Assembly (NCBI GenBank): GCA_949752735.1
Contig: OX457040.1
Span: 2,930,355 to 2,994,354 of the forward strand
DNA: 64,000 nt
Source of the DNA: Lumbricus terrestris
Lineage: Eukaryota; Annelida; Clitellata; Crassiclitellata; Lumbricidae
Direction: 5' to 3'
Part shown: piece after piece, positions 10,981 to 22,468 of the stretch
How positions within the stretch are numbered: position 1 is the first letter of the stretch
How the letters are laid out: each line of letters begins with the position of its first letter
Translations under genes and position numbers: made by a program
Notes under the pieces: generated by a model
Told to the model about the DNA's origin: nothing
Seen by the model: only the letters and a program-made list of their open reading frames with translations
The model's database searches: none

Positions 10981-11636
10981 CCCTCGAGTGCCCAAGGGGG
11001 GGTCCGACCGGACCCCAGACCCGTTTTTTCCGGATAACTTTTTAACGGCTATAGATATGCCAAAATGCTTCTAGGTATTGCTAGAGCAACCATGTGGGCA
11101 TCGAATGGTATATTTTGCGTGAGTATTGTCCAACCCTGTACCCCACAACCACATCGTATACTAAGGGTACCGCAAGATTTGCTGCTATTCCTTTGGTAAA
11201 TGACGCAAGCAAGCATTATACTGTGTATCATGAGATTTTTACACTATTATTTTGCACCAGGAGGTGCTATTGTGATATAAGATACATCAGTCGACTGAAA
11301 ATTCATTTTGGATTACATAGAACTAAATTCTGTTATGATATTCCAATCCCTTCTCAAGATTTTAGCATGAAAACGATAGACTTCCTTCGGTAAATGACGC
11401 AAACAAGCATAAAATGTGTATCAAGAGATTTTACACTATTATTTTACACCAGGTGTTGTTATTGTGGTATAAGATACATCAATCGATTGCAAATTCATCT
11501 GGGAATACATATAACTTAATTATGTAACGATATTCCAATCCCTTCTCAAGATATTACCATAAAAACGCTGGGGTCCGCGCGGACCCCCCTCCCCTTGGGC
11601 CTTCGTGTACCAAAAAATACCTTGGGCACTCGAGTG
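10981..11636. mobile_element. piggyBac-type MITE (656 bp) with internal ~190-bp duplication
   Basis: TTAA flanks (10977-10980, 11637-11640). The ends are CCCTCGAGTGCCCAAGG and, on the other strand, CACTCGAGTGCCCAAGG. Subterminal palindromes are GGTCCGACCGGACC and GGGTCCGCGCGGACCC. The interior repeats a ~190-bp unit twice (about 11190 and 11385; AAATGACGCAA...AAGCAT). The paralog near 16570 reads GGTGTTTAACTGACC without the element: a matching empty site. Confidence 0.93.
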
Positions 11637-11723
11637 TTAACTGACCTTTTAAGTTAACTTACCGTTTCACGATATATCTCGCGTCGACAGAGCCGATGAC
11701 GCCAATGTTGGGTTCATTTAAAC

Positions 11724-13156
11724 CAGCGGTTCTCAACCTTTTTAGTGCGGCGACCCCTTGGTAACATTTCTAAAGTTGTGGCGACCCCCAACAACAAAAT
11801 TGATTGACTTTCCTCCCACACTGCAATTTTTTTTACCATTGTCCAATGTTATACTTTTCACTTAATTCATACGTAGAAAACAAACACTGCTTGGAAACTA
11901 TGTGAGGTTTCCTGGTTCTTGAGATTCTGAGAGCTAGGCTACCTATTCATTAGTTTGAAGTTGAAGTTTCAAAAGTCTATTCAGCTTGTGAAGCTTCGAC
12001 AGCTGCCACGTCCTGCTGTTGGATCTCTCAGATCCCCATCTCAAGCCTGCCTTCTTGGCGTCATCAGCTTTGTTCGTAAAGATACTCGTCATGATTTCCT
12101 GCATGGTTAGGATGTTTAGTATCTGAATGTCGCTTCAGTTTAACTGTTGTGTTTCATTGATTCGATTGACAAAATATCATTGCAACAAGTTTGTAATTGA
12201 TCTATTCATGCCGCAACTGCTAAACTTAAATAACAAGCTACTCTGAAAATTAGTCGATCATTTTTCTTTTCTTAACACTCATTTCACATATTTGATTATT
12301 TTGGGCGGCTATCAGTTTCGTAAGCTTTACTTATGTTCTTTATGACTGCGCCGAATTGGGGAGGGGTTTGAGAGGCACAATGCACATCCCATCTCCATTG
12401 TTGGCATTTTTAAATTTCCACACTGCAATGGTAGCATTTCAGGCTGTCATTTGAGCGAAATTGCTCATCATTTCAGTGCTGACAGTCGCGGCTTAAGATT
12501 TCAAAAGTGTCTCCCTCCCATTGTTCAAAATTGTTTCAATTTCCACACTGCAATGATCGCATTTTCAGCTGTTGTCTCGAGAAAATGTTTCATAATTTTC
12601 GTGCTGAAAGACCTCAGATTTAAATAAATGTCCCCTACTCACTGTTTACTTTTTTATTTGCGCATTATAAATATAGCACTAAAAGCTGTCATTTAAAATA
12701 TGCTAATTATGGATAAACAGCGGATAACACTGTAGAAATTAGTGATGAATATTATTTGAAAATTTGAAAATATCGGGGGAATATAAGCAGCTTGGTCCCC
12801 AACCACATTTCTGGTACCAATTCAAGTCTTTGCCCATGCATGTGTTACATATGCATCGCTAGCTGACAGTATAGTTTCTTTGAGCAAACCAGACATTGTT
12901 TAATTTGTTCGAAGAATGGTTCAAGTGGAATTTAAATTTGAAAACTGAAATGGCAAAATTGAAATTAGCTGCTGCAGGCTAACGAATGAATCAGAGGAAA
13001 AGCATAAGTAAAAATTTATTTTAAGTTGCTATAATGTGGCAGATAACGTTGAAATTGCTATTACATCTTTTGCAAATTTCGGAGGGCTCAGGCGACCCCT
13101 GGCAAATCGTCAGGCGACCCCCGTGGGGGTCGCGACCCACAGGTTGAGAACCGCTG
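11724..13156. mobile_element. hAT transposon K (1.4 kb, defective)
   Basis: TIR CAGCGGTTCTCAACC at both ends (inverted). Perfect 8-bp TSD ATTTAAAC at 11716-11723 and 13157-13164. The ends contain GCGACCCC-type sequence, as in many Charlie-like hAT elements. The paralog near 16670 (GTGCATTTAAAGGTAG) appears to be the empty site. The interior keeps a BED-finger remnant (12051-12150, minus) and two copies of a ~90-bp monomer (near 12404 and 12540) that is also found in other elements here. Confidence 0.93.
12051..12150 (-). pseudogene. hAT transposase BED zinc-finger remnant
   Basis: A minus-strand reading from about 12150 gives 'KLKRHSDTKHPNHAG' followed by 'EYLYEQS' and two stops. In BED-type zinc fingers of hAT transposases (ZBED/SCAND3 relatives), the pattern K-L-x-R-H-x-x-T-K-H-P spans the two histidine ligands. 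The preceding C-x-x-C half is not clear, and no catalytic domain remains. Its place inside a hAT element with intact TIRs and TSD supports the call: the last legible piece of that element's own transposase. Confidence is limited by the 25-residue length. Confidence 0.6.
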
Positions 13157-13182
13157 ATTTAAACGTAAACACTCCTCAGTGC

Positions 13183-13292
13183 AATTCCGCCACTGGTTGC
13201 ACTCTGCCAGTGCCAGTCCCAAGCCTGGATAAAGGAGGAGGGCGTCGCTAATGGTCTTTGTTACCACACAGTGACGTAAAACTGTAAATACC
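13183..13292 (+). mobile_element. SINE-2 copy
   Basis: Contains CCGCCACTGGTTGCACTCTG and AAGCCTGGATAAAGGAGGAG and ends in ATACCACCACA. It lies just downstream of hAT element K. TSD not resolved. Confidence 0.75.
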
Positions 13293-13299
13293 ACCACAC

Positions 13300-14620
13300 C
13301 GTAATGCCCTTTTCCGTTGTCTAGCGATATCTTCCTACCGTCAGTGCAGTTAACTTCGACCTTTCTTCACCTGTAATACGATTTATTAATGCAACTGCTG
13401 CCACTGGATCAACGACATCAGATTCTTATGACATCTCATGGCATTAGAGTCCGTTGACGTTGATCATGGCATCTGAATCTCACTATCATAGTGGTTCGTT
13501 AATGCCATTGCGATCGGCATCATAATAAAAGGCAAGATGCATAATAATTATGACACTGACGACAATTTTGAAAGTGTAATTATTATCTGATGTTCTGTTC
13601 GTGTAAACTGATCATTGATGCATCATTGAGAAAACAAAATGTCCTTATGCTGTTTCATCATTTTACTCTGATAACGGTTAATTGGATAACGCACACGTGT
13701 GATTGCTCATGTACGATTTTCAATATTCCTGCTGTAACGTTTTGTAAAATTTTGCTGTCGGCTAAACAAATAAAATCCCAAATTGATCTATATTTTCACG
13801 ATTAGCGATTGATTAATCTTTAAATCTGCAGCCTTTATTTTCAACAGATATGGTTCGGGAGTGCATCTGAATCAACGATTTGAACTTCGTGAATTTTCAA
13901 TAACGGCATTAAAAGATAATTATTATGATATTGTGAATCTGGGTGATATCGATATCATGGATTGTCAACGATGATAACAAATTATGCGAGATTAACTATT
14001 TATAGCTGCGGAGATCTCTTATTAGAGGTGTTTAATTCTTGCTTTGTGGCATCTCAAGACTTCAAAGGTCGATCTCGTAGATTTGAAGATACCGGTTCCC
14101 CGTACGTGACATAGCCAGCTCAGTCTAATGATTACTCTGACCCAATCCAATGTTGTCGATGGAAGAACGTGACGCGTAATGAGGAGATTGATCATCCGTC
14201 AAACAAACACAATCCGTCACATTATAACAATGGTAAGAGAATGAATTATCTGAAGCTTCATATCGATGTCACCTTCGTCGTTTAGAAAGCAATGATTAGT
14301 TACTGTTTAACTACCCACTGTGTAATAACAAAGGTCACAGCGCTAACCTTCATCCACGCCTTAACTGGCGATGCCAGAAAACGAGCAACTGGTGGATTTT
14401 AATAGAGGTGCTTAGTTTGTAATTTCTCACTTTACAACAGTAACTGAGCTGTATGTGAACAGCGAAAGATACAATTGTGTGCAATTATATTTCAATGCTA
14501 CAACATATAAAAGGTGTTTAATTCCGCAAAATATTTGACGTAGAAATTCCTCAATTATGCTATTTAATAGCCTAGCGAAATTTATATTCTTTTATTAGAA
14601 GCGTCAAGCGACGAGTTTTG
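13300..14620. repeat. Duplicated block Q, copy 1
   Basis: 13300-13500 matches about 16690-16880, 13890-14110 matches about 17375-17560, and 14110-14620 matches about 17705-18210. Copy 2 has a LINE (16919-17374) and a tRNA-like SINE (17577-17690) that copy 1 lacks. No gene seen in either copy. Confidence 0.8.
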
Positions 14621-15020
14621 AATTACTTAAGTACTACTTTCTGTTAAAACATAAAAACTCAGTCGAACGTTTGTGCGATGAAATAAATGTATTTTGTGTA
14701 CTGATTCTCGTCAAACAGTAGAGGATGATTTTCCCACTCAAGAGTTTCAAACATCGTCATAGCTTTTTTAAATAGTACAAAGATGATGAAACAAGCAAAC
14801 AATTAATCGATTCATTAACATCCGCAACCCTCGTCTTCACCAGTAATCGCCGTTCGATTGCCATAACACAACTATTGTGTGACCAATCCATGGTTGAGTT
14901 AGCGGAGATTATGTACATAAACATTTAATTAACAAGTTTGGCAACATGGAATATTACAACAATTTCACGAATGAACGTCAAAATATTATCGCGCTGACGA
15001 CAATTTGAAAGTATTTCATA

Positions 15021-15632
15021 ATTCATTCATTCATTCATTCAAGAATTTATATAGCGCTTCTTCAAGGCGACTACTCAGAAGCGCTCCCGACTCTAGCACG
15101 GCAAAAAGGACAGTTTTGAGTTTAGTAAAAAATGTTCAAGTAATAACCCCAGCAAGTAGACGTAGTTCCTGTGGAAGCCCATTCCACACAACTGGGCCGA
15201 TCACAGAAAAGGCTCTATGCTGCATCGTTGCAGTTCGTGCAAAAGGGACCAATAGCAATCCCTTCTGTGCAGAACGGTGGTCTAGGATACTAGTGGAGCA
15301 ACAAAGCTCTTGCAAGTACTGTGGGGCGATTCCAAGCTGGCATTGCCTAACTAGGGCAGCGATCCTAAATTCAATGCGCTGCCGAGTAGGAAGCCAGTGT
15401 AATGTCTCCAGCATATAGCTGGACACATGATCAAATTTAGGGATATGTCCAATTAAACGTGCTGCAGAGCGTAAGACTCTGTTTAAGCACATTATTCGAT
15501 TGGATGGCAGGCCAGAGTAGAGTGACGAGCAATAGTCAAGACGGGAAGTAATGAAGGAATGGACCAGAGTGGTGACAGCACTAGATGTCAGTGAACGAGC
15601 AATTGTGCGAAGCTGACGTAATTGATACTTGG
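15021..15632 (-). pseudogene. LINE (L2-like) 3' copy with (TGAA)n tail
   Basis: The minus strand encodes the thumb and C-terminus of an L2/CR1-type reverse transcriptase: 'YQLRQLRTIARSL', 'SFITSRLDYCSSL', 'VLRSAARLIGHIPKF', 'LHWLPTRQRIEFRI', then 'RAFSVIGPVVWNGLP'. A stop follows at about 15136, and the usual 'FLTKLKTVLF' tail continues in another phase. The 3' UTR is very short: a GCGC stem-loop, TATATAAATT, and a (TGAA)n tail at 15021-15040. It is 5'-truncated, as is typical. It interrupts duplicated block P, whose other copy (10.3 kb) is uninterrupted. No clean TSD was found. Non-functional. Confidence 0.9.
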
Positions 15633-16918
15633 TTCTCTGTTATTGAACAATGTTCCATTGGTCATTTTTTGCATCAGCTGGAAGACAGTGTCCATAAATA
15701 TATTGCAGTCTTATTTTATCTGATGACAATTTTTAACGAAAGCATGAGACTATAATAATAGAGTGCTTTCCTTTCTGCTTTTCTGACGTAATTTTTGTGT
15801 GCAAAGACTTCTATATCATAATGCATTCCATGACTAAACGTTATTATAGGGTAGTGAACACTTTATTATTACAGGTGTTTAATTACACATTTAAAGCTAA
15901 CGCTCCATTTCGCATTGTTTCACAGCATCTCACCATTGACAATGCCGATTACGTCAGAGTTGCAGTACATTTCCATAAATTACAGCGAATAATCATCAAT
16001 GCGCTTTTCTATTTCTTAGCGACATCTTGTGGCAGTCAGCGCAGTTAACTTCGACTCTGCGGTTAGTCGAAGTTAAGTAGCAGGACGCCTCTGGTCATAT
16101 TCGCTGTAGCCTGTTTTTCTATCTGTCTTACAGATATAGGCCTAATTTTCTTTATTCGTGCTAAAACTTTTTTATACGACAATCCCTCTGCTTCGTGTAA
16201 TGTCTCATAAATTCCGCGATCTACAGTGGTGGATAGCCTACCATTTATTATTATTCAGCAGTTTAACGTCGTCCTATGACATCAATGGCCGTTGACGACA
16301 ATACAGAAAATATACAATACAGTGAAAACAAATTTATAGTGTCCTAGAAACATCATCAAAATGCGTCTAACTGAAGCTTCACAATTTCAGCAATGTTCAA
16401 TCTCTAATACCTTTTTTTTAAAGTTCATCTTACATTCTCTATGCTCAGACGTTGTGACAATAGGTTCTAATGTAAATTAAGCAACATTGTTTTTCATCAA
16501 TTGTCTCACGCATTAAATGTAAACGATAAACGATGCCTATTATTATATGCATAAGATATTTTCTTTATAAAAGGTGTTTAACTGACCTTTTAAGTTAACT
16601 TACCGCCTGCACTGTTCCACGATATATCTCGCCGTCGACAGACCCGATGAAGTCAATGCTAGGTGCATTTAAAGGTAGTCAACAATCCTTAATGCACTTT
16701 TCCGTTGTCTAGCGACATCTTACAGCTGTCAGTGCAGTTAACTTCGACCTTTCTTCAACCTATAGTCACGCCATTCTTACGATTCATTAATGCGACTGCT
16801 GCCACTATATCTATGGCATCTTATGGCATCACAGTCCGTTTACGTTGAATATATCGGGTTAAAGTGATGACTTGGGTCGACAGAGCATCTGGATCTCACT
16901 ATAATAATAATATAATTG

Positions 16919-17374
16919 CCAATCTTACTCGCTCTTCCTATTTCCAGTTAAGACGTCTCAGGGTTATTCGCAAATCTGTCTCATCTTCGACGATCTTTAC
17001 CTCAATTGTTCACGCTTTTGTATGTTCTCAGATTGACATTGTAATTCTGTCCTAATTGACCTGCCTAAGGTTCGCCTAGCTCCTCTGCAATCTCTACTCA
17101 ATGCTGCTGCTCGGCTCATTGCCAATCTTCCTCGATTCTCCCACATTTCTACATCCATGACTGAACAACTTCACTGGCCTCCTCTCTCGGTCCGCATACA
17201 ATTTAAAGTCCTGATTCTGGTCCTTAAGTCTCAAATTGGTCTTGCTCCGAAGTATATGTGCGATCAGATACTTCGCCCCCTTTCTGCCACCTCGCTGCTT
17301 CCTCTTAGGTCCTCTGATCGCCTTGACCTCTTTGTCCCTCGAGTCTGGACCGCCATGGCTCAATCCAGATCGTT
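16919..17374 (+). pseudogene. LINE (CR1/L2-like) reverse transcriptase fragment
   Basis: The plus strand reads 'YFQLRRLRVIRKSV' and 'IVHAFVCSQIDIVI', a stop near 17055, then in a second frame 'SLLNAAARLIANLPRFSH', 'LHWPPLSVRIQFKVL' and 'IGLAPKYMCDQI', ending at 'PRVWTAMAQSRSF'. This is the same C-terminal segment as the other LINEs here but a clearly different subfamily from 15.0 kb. At least one frameshift and one stop separate the parts, and the last ~60 codons and the 3' UTR are missing. It lies between the two halves of block Q copy 2, whose copy 1 lacks it. Confidence 0.88.
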
Positions 17375-17576
17375 TTTCAATAACGACATTAGCGAATCAT
17401 AATTATTATTATTATAAGGATATTGCGAATCTGGACGATGGACGATGATAAAAAAATGCAAGTTTAACAACTTATAGCTGTAGAGATCTCTTATTAGAGG
17501 TGTTTTAATTTAGCGTTGTGACATCTCAAGACTTCAACGGCCGTTCTCGTAGATTTGAAGAAAAGCGCGCAGAGTG

Positions 17577-17690
17577 TTCACCACAAGTCTATAGTTTAAT
17601 GGTTAGCGTGCTAATTAGTCAATCGAGATCGTGTGTTCGAATTCTCACATGGGCAGATAATCACTTGGTTCGGCATATCTGCTGCACCCG
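17577..17690 (+). mobile_element. tRNA-derived SINE-like copy
   Basis: TAGTTTAATGGTTAGCG resembles a Pol III A box and GTGTTCGAATTC a B box, about 35 bp apart as in a tRNA. Arms do not pair well enough for a working tRNA. The segment is absent from the block Q paralog at about 14100, consistent with insertion. Confidence 0.6.
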
Positions 17691-18344
17691 TACCTCGTAT
17701 ATAATATGATATATCCAACTCAGTCTAATGATTACTCTATCGCTATCCAATGCTGTCGATGGTAGGACGTGACGTGTAGTGAGGAGATTGATCATCACTC
17801 ATCAGTCATAATATAACAATGCTAAAGAGAATGAATTATCTGAAGCTTCATATCGATGTAACCTTGGCCGTTCAGAAAGTGATGATTGGTTAGTTACTGT
17901 TTATCGAACCACTGTGTAATAACGAAGATCACTGGACCGTACTGCATTCTCTGAGTTCTTAATGAGCGTCCCTGCCATTGCCGATCCATCTTCCTGACTG
18001 ATGCTTCGACCAAATAAATAGCGCTGGCCTTCATCCGTGGTTTGACTGGCGATGCCAGAAAACGAGCAGCTGGTGGATTACAATAGAAACGCTTAGTTTA
18101 TAATTATTCTACATTTTACCACATATAAAAGGTGTGTAATTTCTCAAAAAATTTAACGTAGAGATTCCTAAATAATTATTATGCTATTTAACGACAACTA
18201 ACGCTCGAATAAACCTATGGTAAATATTATTGTCTAGCGACATCTCGTGTTGCCAGGGCTATTCACTTCGACCATGTATAAACCAACTTAATGCTGTCAG
18301 GTTAAACGGCATTATTCACTAATGGATCATTGCAACTAGACTGT

Positions 18345-18455
18345 AGTAGTTTAATTTTAACGACACTGGTTGATAACAAAGACCATTGGCGTCGCCCTCC
18401 TTTGTTTTCTGGTCTTGGGACTGGCACTTGTAAAAGTAACCAGTGGCGGAGTTTT
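18345..18455 (-). mobile_element. Diverged SINE-2 copy
   Basis: Degenerate family member (GATAACAAAGACCATTGGCG, GTCTTGGGACTGGCACTTG). It is shared with S3 (about 38085-38165), so it predates the block duplication. Confidence 0.6.
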
Positions 18456-18649
18456 GCAACTAGGTCATGCATAGCAAACATTATATTGCTTTTACAGACT
18501 TCTAATTAAACTTGCAGTGTGATAATTGTGGACAAATGACTGGGGTTGAACTATGATCCACATGGAATTGGCGTGTGAAAAAGTGCTTTACTACGGGGCT
18601 CTAAGAAAGACTGGAGGGCAAATAACACCTGGAATTCTCATCCTGTATT

Positions 18650-18890
18650 AAAGCCCTCGTCAAATCTGAATTCATACATCCCAGATTTACCACACAGTAA
18701 CGTTAAACTGCAAATACCACCACCAGATTTGACGAGGGCCCTCGAAAAAAATTATTTGGCACATTACAGCACTTACACTATTCATAAATTCCACGTTCAC
18801 GATAAAAAGCTGTATTATGCCAAACAAATTTTCTCGAGGAAAACGGCCTCTGTTGTCATTTGAAACCCTCGTCATATCTGGATCCATCCA
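18650..18890. mobile_element. Old SINE-1/SINE-2 composite
   Basis: A SINE-2 3' end (AACGTTAAACTGCAAATACC) is followed by a diverged SINE-1 (TATTATGCCAAACAAATTTT ... GGCCTCTGTTGTCAT ... GGATCCATCC). CCTCGTCAAATCTG and its inverse flank the SINE-2 part. The same composite occurs at about 27735-27975 and 38370-38605. Confidence 0.65.
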
Positions 18891-19821
18891 ATGCACGACT
18901 AGAAAAGCTCCGACTACCATAAATCATCTCAGGATTAACAAACCCGTAGTGATGTCGTATTTATGAAGAATTCGAAACATTGTACCAGATCAGTTTCATC
19001 ATTTCAACGGATGCCCACGTGACTCTAGATCAAGATGACTGTGACGTCTACCGGATCAAGTTTATTGACGCTGTCCACCACTGGCTTGGCCGACGGATGA
19101 GTGATGGGTGCAGCGGCCCTGGCGCTTCGGCGTGGACGTGGGCAACGTTCGTTGCGATCTTTAAACGTAACGATATCCACCAAGATTCAGTAGCAAGACA
19201 GAGGACCGCCAAGACCAACCACCCCCGCCGCGCACCCGCCCCGCACGGTAGGGATTGGGTGGTAGCTGGGTTGGATACGAAACACCCTAAGTTTCTGGTA
19301 CCCAGTCAGTAACACAATAAAAGTGAAACATTATGGTGGACATTTCTTTGTATCGTACTCACTTACTAAAATATGTCCATAATAATTTTTGATTTTATCA
19401 ATTTTTATCTCGCCGATACTTCAACGGTGTAATTGAGTTTTCATTTTGATGTAAAATGCAAAAAAAATTGTGTGGCGCTCTTATATTTGCGGTGAGTCCA
19501 CTTAAGAAAGGTTTCTAATAAAACGATCTAGGCCATTGCATAGTTTTCCCGCTAAGTGTGAGTTCTTTGTCTATCAATCGGGATGCCCACATTGCCCAGT
19601 TACCTTGTAAATAAAACAAATGTTATGCTTATACGTTTCAGAAGAAGATCAGAAAGATGATTTCATTGTGTTACAATGATTAGCTGCTAGTTAATTGTTG
19701 TTGTTAAATCATTGTTTTAGTGATTATTATATCATCTGGCCTGCCTTTTACTTATCATGGCTAATTAATGTGCTGTTCCTCACATATAGGACATGGAGAG
19801 GTTTGGGCGTTGCATCGTATG

Positions 19822-20033
19822 CAGTGGCGGCGCCAAGATTTCAGTTTGGGGGGGGGGGCGCTGAAGCCTCGCGACGAAAATTTCACATTTTCATCCGTCA
19901 AAATATCTGACGACTTTTTTTAGTCGTCAGCCGAAAATCGTGGATATTTCAATGTAAAAAATCCGGATGGCTTTTTTTAGGGCGGGGCTGAGCCTCGTGT
20001 AGGGGCCCCCAGCCCCCCCTAGCGACGCCTCTG
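19822..20033. mobile_element. hAT-type MITE (copy in S1)
   Basis: Ends CAGTGGCGGCGCCA and, inverted, CAGAGGCGTCGCTA. TSD ATCGTATG at 19814-19821 and 20034-20041. S3 keeps the empty site (TTGCATCGTATGCCAACTTG, near 39493). It holds a GACGACTTTTTTTAGTCGTC palindrome. Confidence 0.93.
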
Positions 20034-20637
20034 ATCGTATGTGAACTTGCGAATACCGATCCGAAGTGTTGCCCCGTGTCCAGTGTTGCGCTGCCCCGTC
20101 GCTGATCTTCGCTCTCAATGAACTCTAAAGATTAAATTAATCTTTAGAGTTCACTGATTAATGTAGTTCTACGTCAGCAGCCTTTAATTTCAGCCATGAA
20201 ATATACATGTAGTTAAAATCTTGATACAACTTTAAAATGTAAGGATCCATCGAAGATGAGATGCTAAATGAGTCGATGTCAACTGTTCAATTGATCGTCA
20301 GTTGGCTCAAGACGCTGGAGACTATCAATGTCTTTAATTAAACACCCTCATTAAGAGTTCGCGGCGGTCATAACTTGCTAAACTTCTAAACTAGAATTAT
20401 TGGTATACACTGATTGTCAAAATCATTATCTGAAAGGCAGGAACTGAAATTGAAAGTGTGAGTTAAAAATATTTGCTTAGTGGAACTTCATAACATGCAC
20501 AGACTATGTTTGATTGCAAGGTAGTATCCACTTCAGTTGCAATTGACACAAGTTGACGCCAACGACCGCAAGATGTAGTCAGAAACAATAATTATTTATG
20601 TAGTGCACAACACTGCAATTATCATGAGCTGCCTTAA

Positions 20638-20720
20638 CCCTCGGGCTACCAAGGGGGATGGTATCCCCCCACTAGGTTTTCCCAAATAATTCTTGTTTCG
20701 GTTCGAATAAAATTGTTGAC
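20638..20720 (+). mobile_element. Orphan piggyBac-type terminus
   Basis: TTAA (20634-20637) is followed by CCCTCGGGCTACCAAGG and the palindrome GGGGGATGGTATCCCCC, the layout of the piggyBac MITEs elsewhere in the window. No right end was found. It lies in an ~800-bp stretch of S1 (about 20444-21262) absent from S2. Confidence 0.6.
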
Positions 20721-21589
20721 ATCTTAGGTATACCTGTATAGGGTTAATTTGGACACATTTTGAGGTAAGATTTGTGATGATACTCTATTAATACCGTTCA
20801 AAAGTTATACCCGACATACATGAGGTACCACAAAAAGTATCATAGCTCGGTCAAAACATTCAGGATTTGTCTGAAATTTCAAAGGTATCAGCAGTGTCCA
20901 TATTACCTACAACCCGAAAGCCGATTAGAAATAATCGTGAGTGTTTCAAATGACCGTAGACGTAGTAGATTAGTAGATGTCGAGGGAAACACTAGGCTTC
21001 ATACCTGCAGCTGTGGCCGCCTAGCAACCCAGACTTCGATCCGGGTGCATGTACTGGGTAGCGCGTTTTACTTTCCCGTATTCATGACATCGATAACCGT
21101 ATCTCGTGTCGGATTGAAGAGTGGCAGATGTTTGACCAGGTAATCTTCGACCGGATCATGAGAAGTAGCGTCTACGTCTTCGATCGTGTGTCCGTGAACA
21201 AATTGGACATTTTGAACACCATATAATATTATAGCTGAGTTTTACTTTCTTTCAGCTTCTGCATGTTGGAAAGATCCATTTCTGTGCTGCATATCAAACG
21301 CTCATAAATTTGACAAATTCACCAAAAATTTATGGCTTTAGGATCTCGTGTAAATATCGTCTCTGTTGTTGTGTCTAAAATTCCAGATGAACACTGACAG
21401 TTTTGACCGAGTTCTGACACTTTTCTGTATGTTCTACTTTTCATCCGGACACAGTGTAATTGTGTTATTACAATCAAGCATTAAAACGCTACATTAAACA
21501 TCTGGAATAACAGACCACAGCTGAGCACTATTAAAAATTGTGATTACGTACTTCCTATTTATGAAAACAAATATCATTAACAGTTATTT

Positions 21590-21690
21590 ATTTTCTTATA
21601 CAATTCCATAGCGCATTCAAAATTCATACTCAGAGGCGCTCCCGATTACAGCGCGTAGACTGCATCGGAGTTTCACACACAAGGTCCCTA
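21590..21690 (-). mobile_element. Old LINE 3' end fragment
   Basis: CATAGCGCATTC and CTCAGAGGCGCTCCCG correspond to the degraded 3' stem-loop of the L2-like LINE. The same fragment lies at about 29876-29965 in S2, so it predates the duplication. Confidence 0.5.
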
Positions 21691-21788
21691 CGCGGTGGCA
21701 TGACGTGGATTCGAAACTGCAACCCTACACCCCCATTTAGTAATTAGTCTGACCTCTATTAGACCTTGAAAATCGTATCATAGACACT

Positions 21789-21903
21789 AGTTTAAAAAAA
21801 CTGGTTCAGTACCCTGCTCATAAGTGCTGTAATATGCCGAGCAAATTTCTGTCCAGGGTAACGGCCTCTGTTGTCATAGACCCTGGTCAAATCGGATCCA
21901 TCC
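21789..21903 (+). mobile_element. Full-length SINE-1 with 12-bp TSD
   Basis: A 115-bp body begins near AAAAAAACTGGTTCAGTACC and ends GGATCCATCC. TSD ATCATAGACACT at 21777-21788 and 21904-21915. The S2 paralog (near 30055, ATAATATACACTCC) lacks it. Confidence 0.93.
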
Positions 21904-22468
21904 ATCATAGACACTCCAAAAAGTAATTACTTTGATCCAGTGCATATCTACTGTTCTGTACCTTTAAAGTTTAAACAATGATATTGCAGATAATTTTGAT
22001 CATAAACATTTCAATCTTTATTTATAATGGGCAATGCTTCAGTGCATTTTGTTGTACAGTGTCTTTGAAAATGTGACAAAGAAATCTTTCTCCAGTCATC
22101 GTTGCTAATCTGCGCAGTGCACAATGCTCTGCATGTTATAAAGAGAGGCACCATAAATTATAGAAAATCTCAACGTGGGCGTTTTTAATTATTATTACTT
22201 CTTTGTGGTTCATTGTTCTGCACTGAGAATGCAAGGAAATCTTAATATTCACGAATATTTACGAATATTAAAATCCCAAGTCTCGAATACTCGATCTGCG
22301 TGGCAATCAACTGATGTAGCTAACGCCGAAAACTATGTGAAAACTATCTATAATAAACTGTCGACGTCAGCGACCGCAAGGCAGAGTTTAAGATAAAATC
22401 TGACACCAGAATAGAAGCGCCATTTACACACCTTTTAAAAGTTGTGTTATTACAATATAATACTTGTC

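Larger units (their letters stand above)
17840..22468. repeat. S block, copy S1
   Basis: A long paralogous segment. Close relatives are S2 (27230-30760), S3 (37500-39960) and the partial copy at 33250-34250; its first ~350 bp also match 14270-14600. Shared landmarks include GGATGCCCACGTGACTCTAG and AGAGTTCGCGGCGGTCATAA. S1 and S2 share a hAT MITE (19822-20033 / 28936-29165) that S3 and the 33 kb copy lack. No coding gene was recognised in any copy. Confidence 0.85.

Noticed and set aside
15005..15418. 137-codon plus-strand open frame
   Set aside because: Antisense of the LINE reverse transcriptase on the minus strand.
18980..19312. 110-codon open frame in S1
   Set aside because: The frame is not kept in S2, S3 or the 33 kb paralog, and no motif was recognised.
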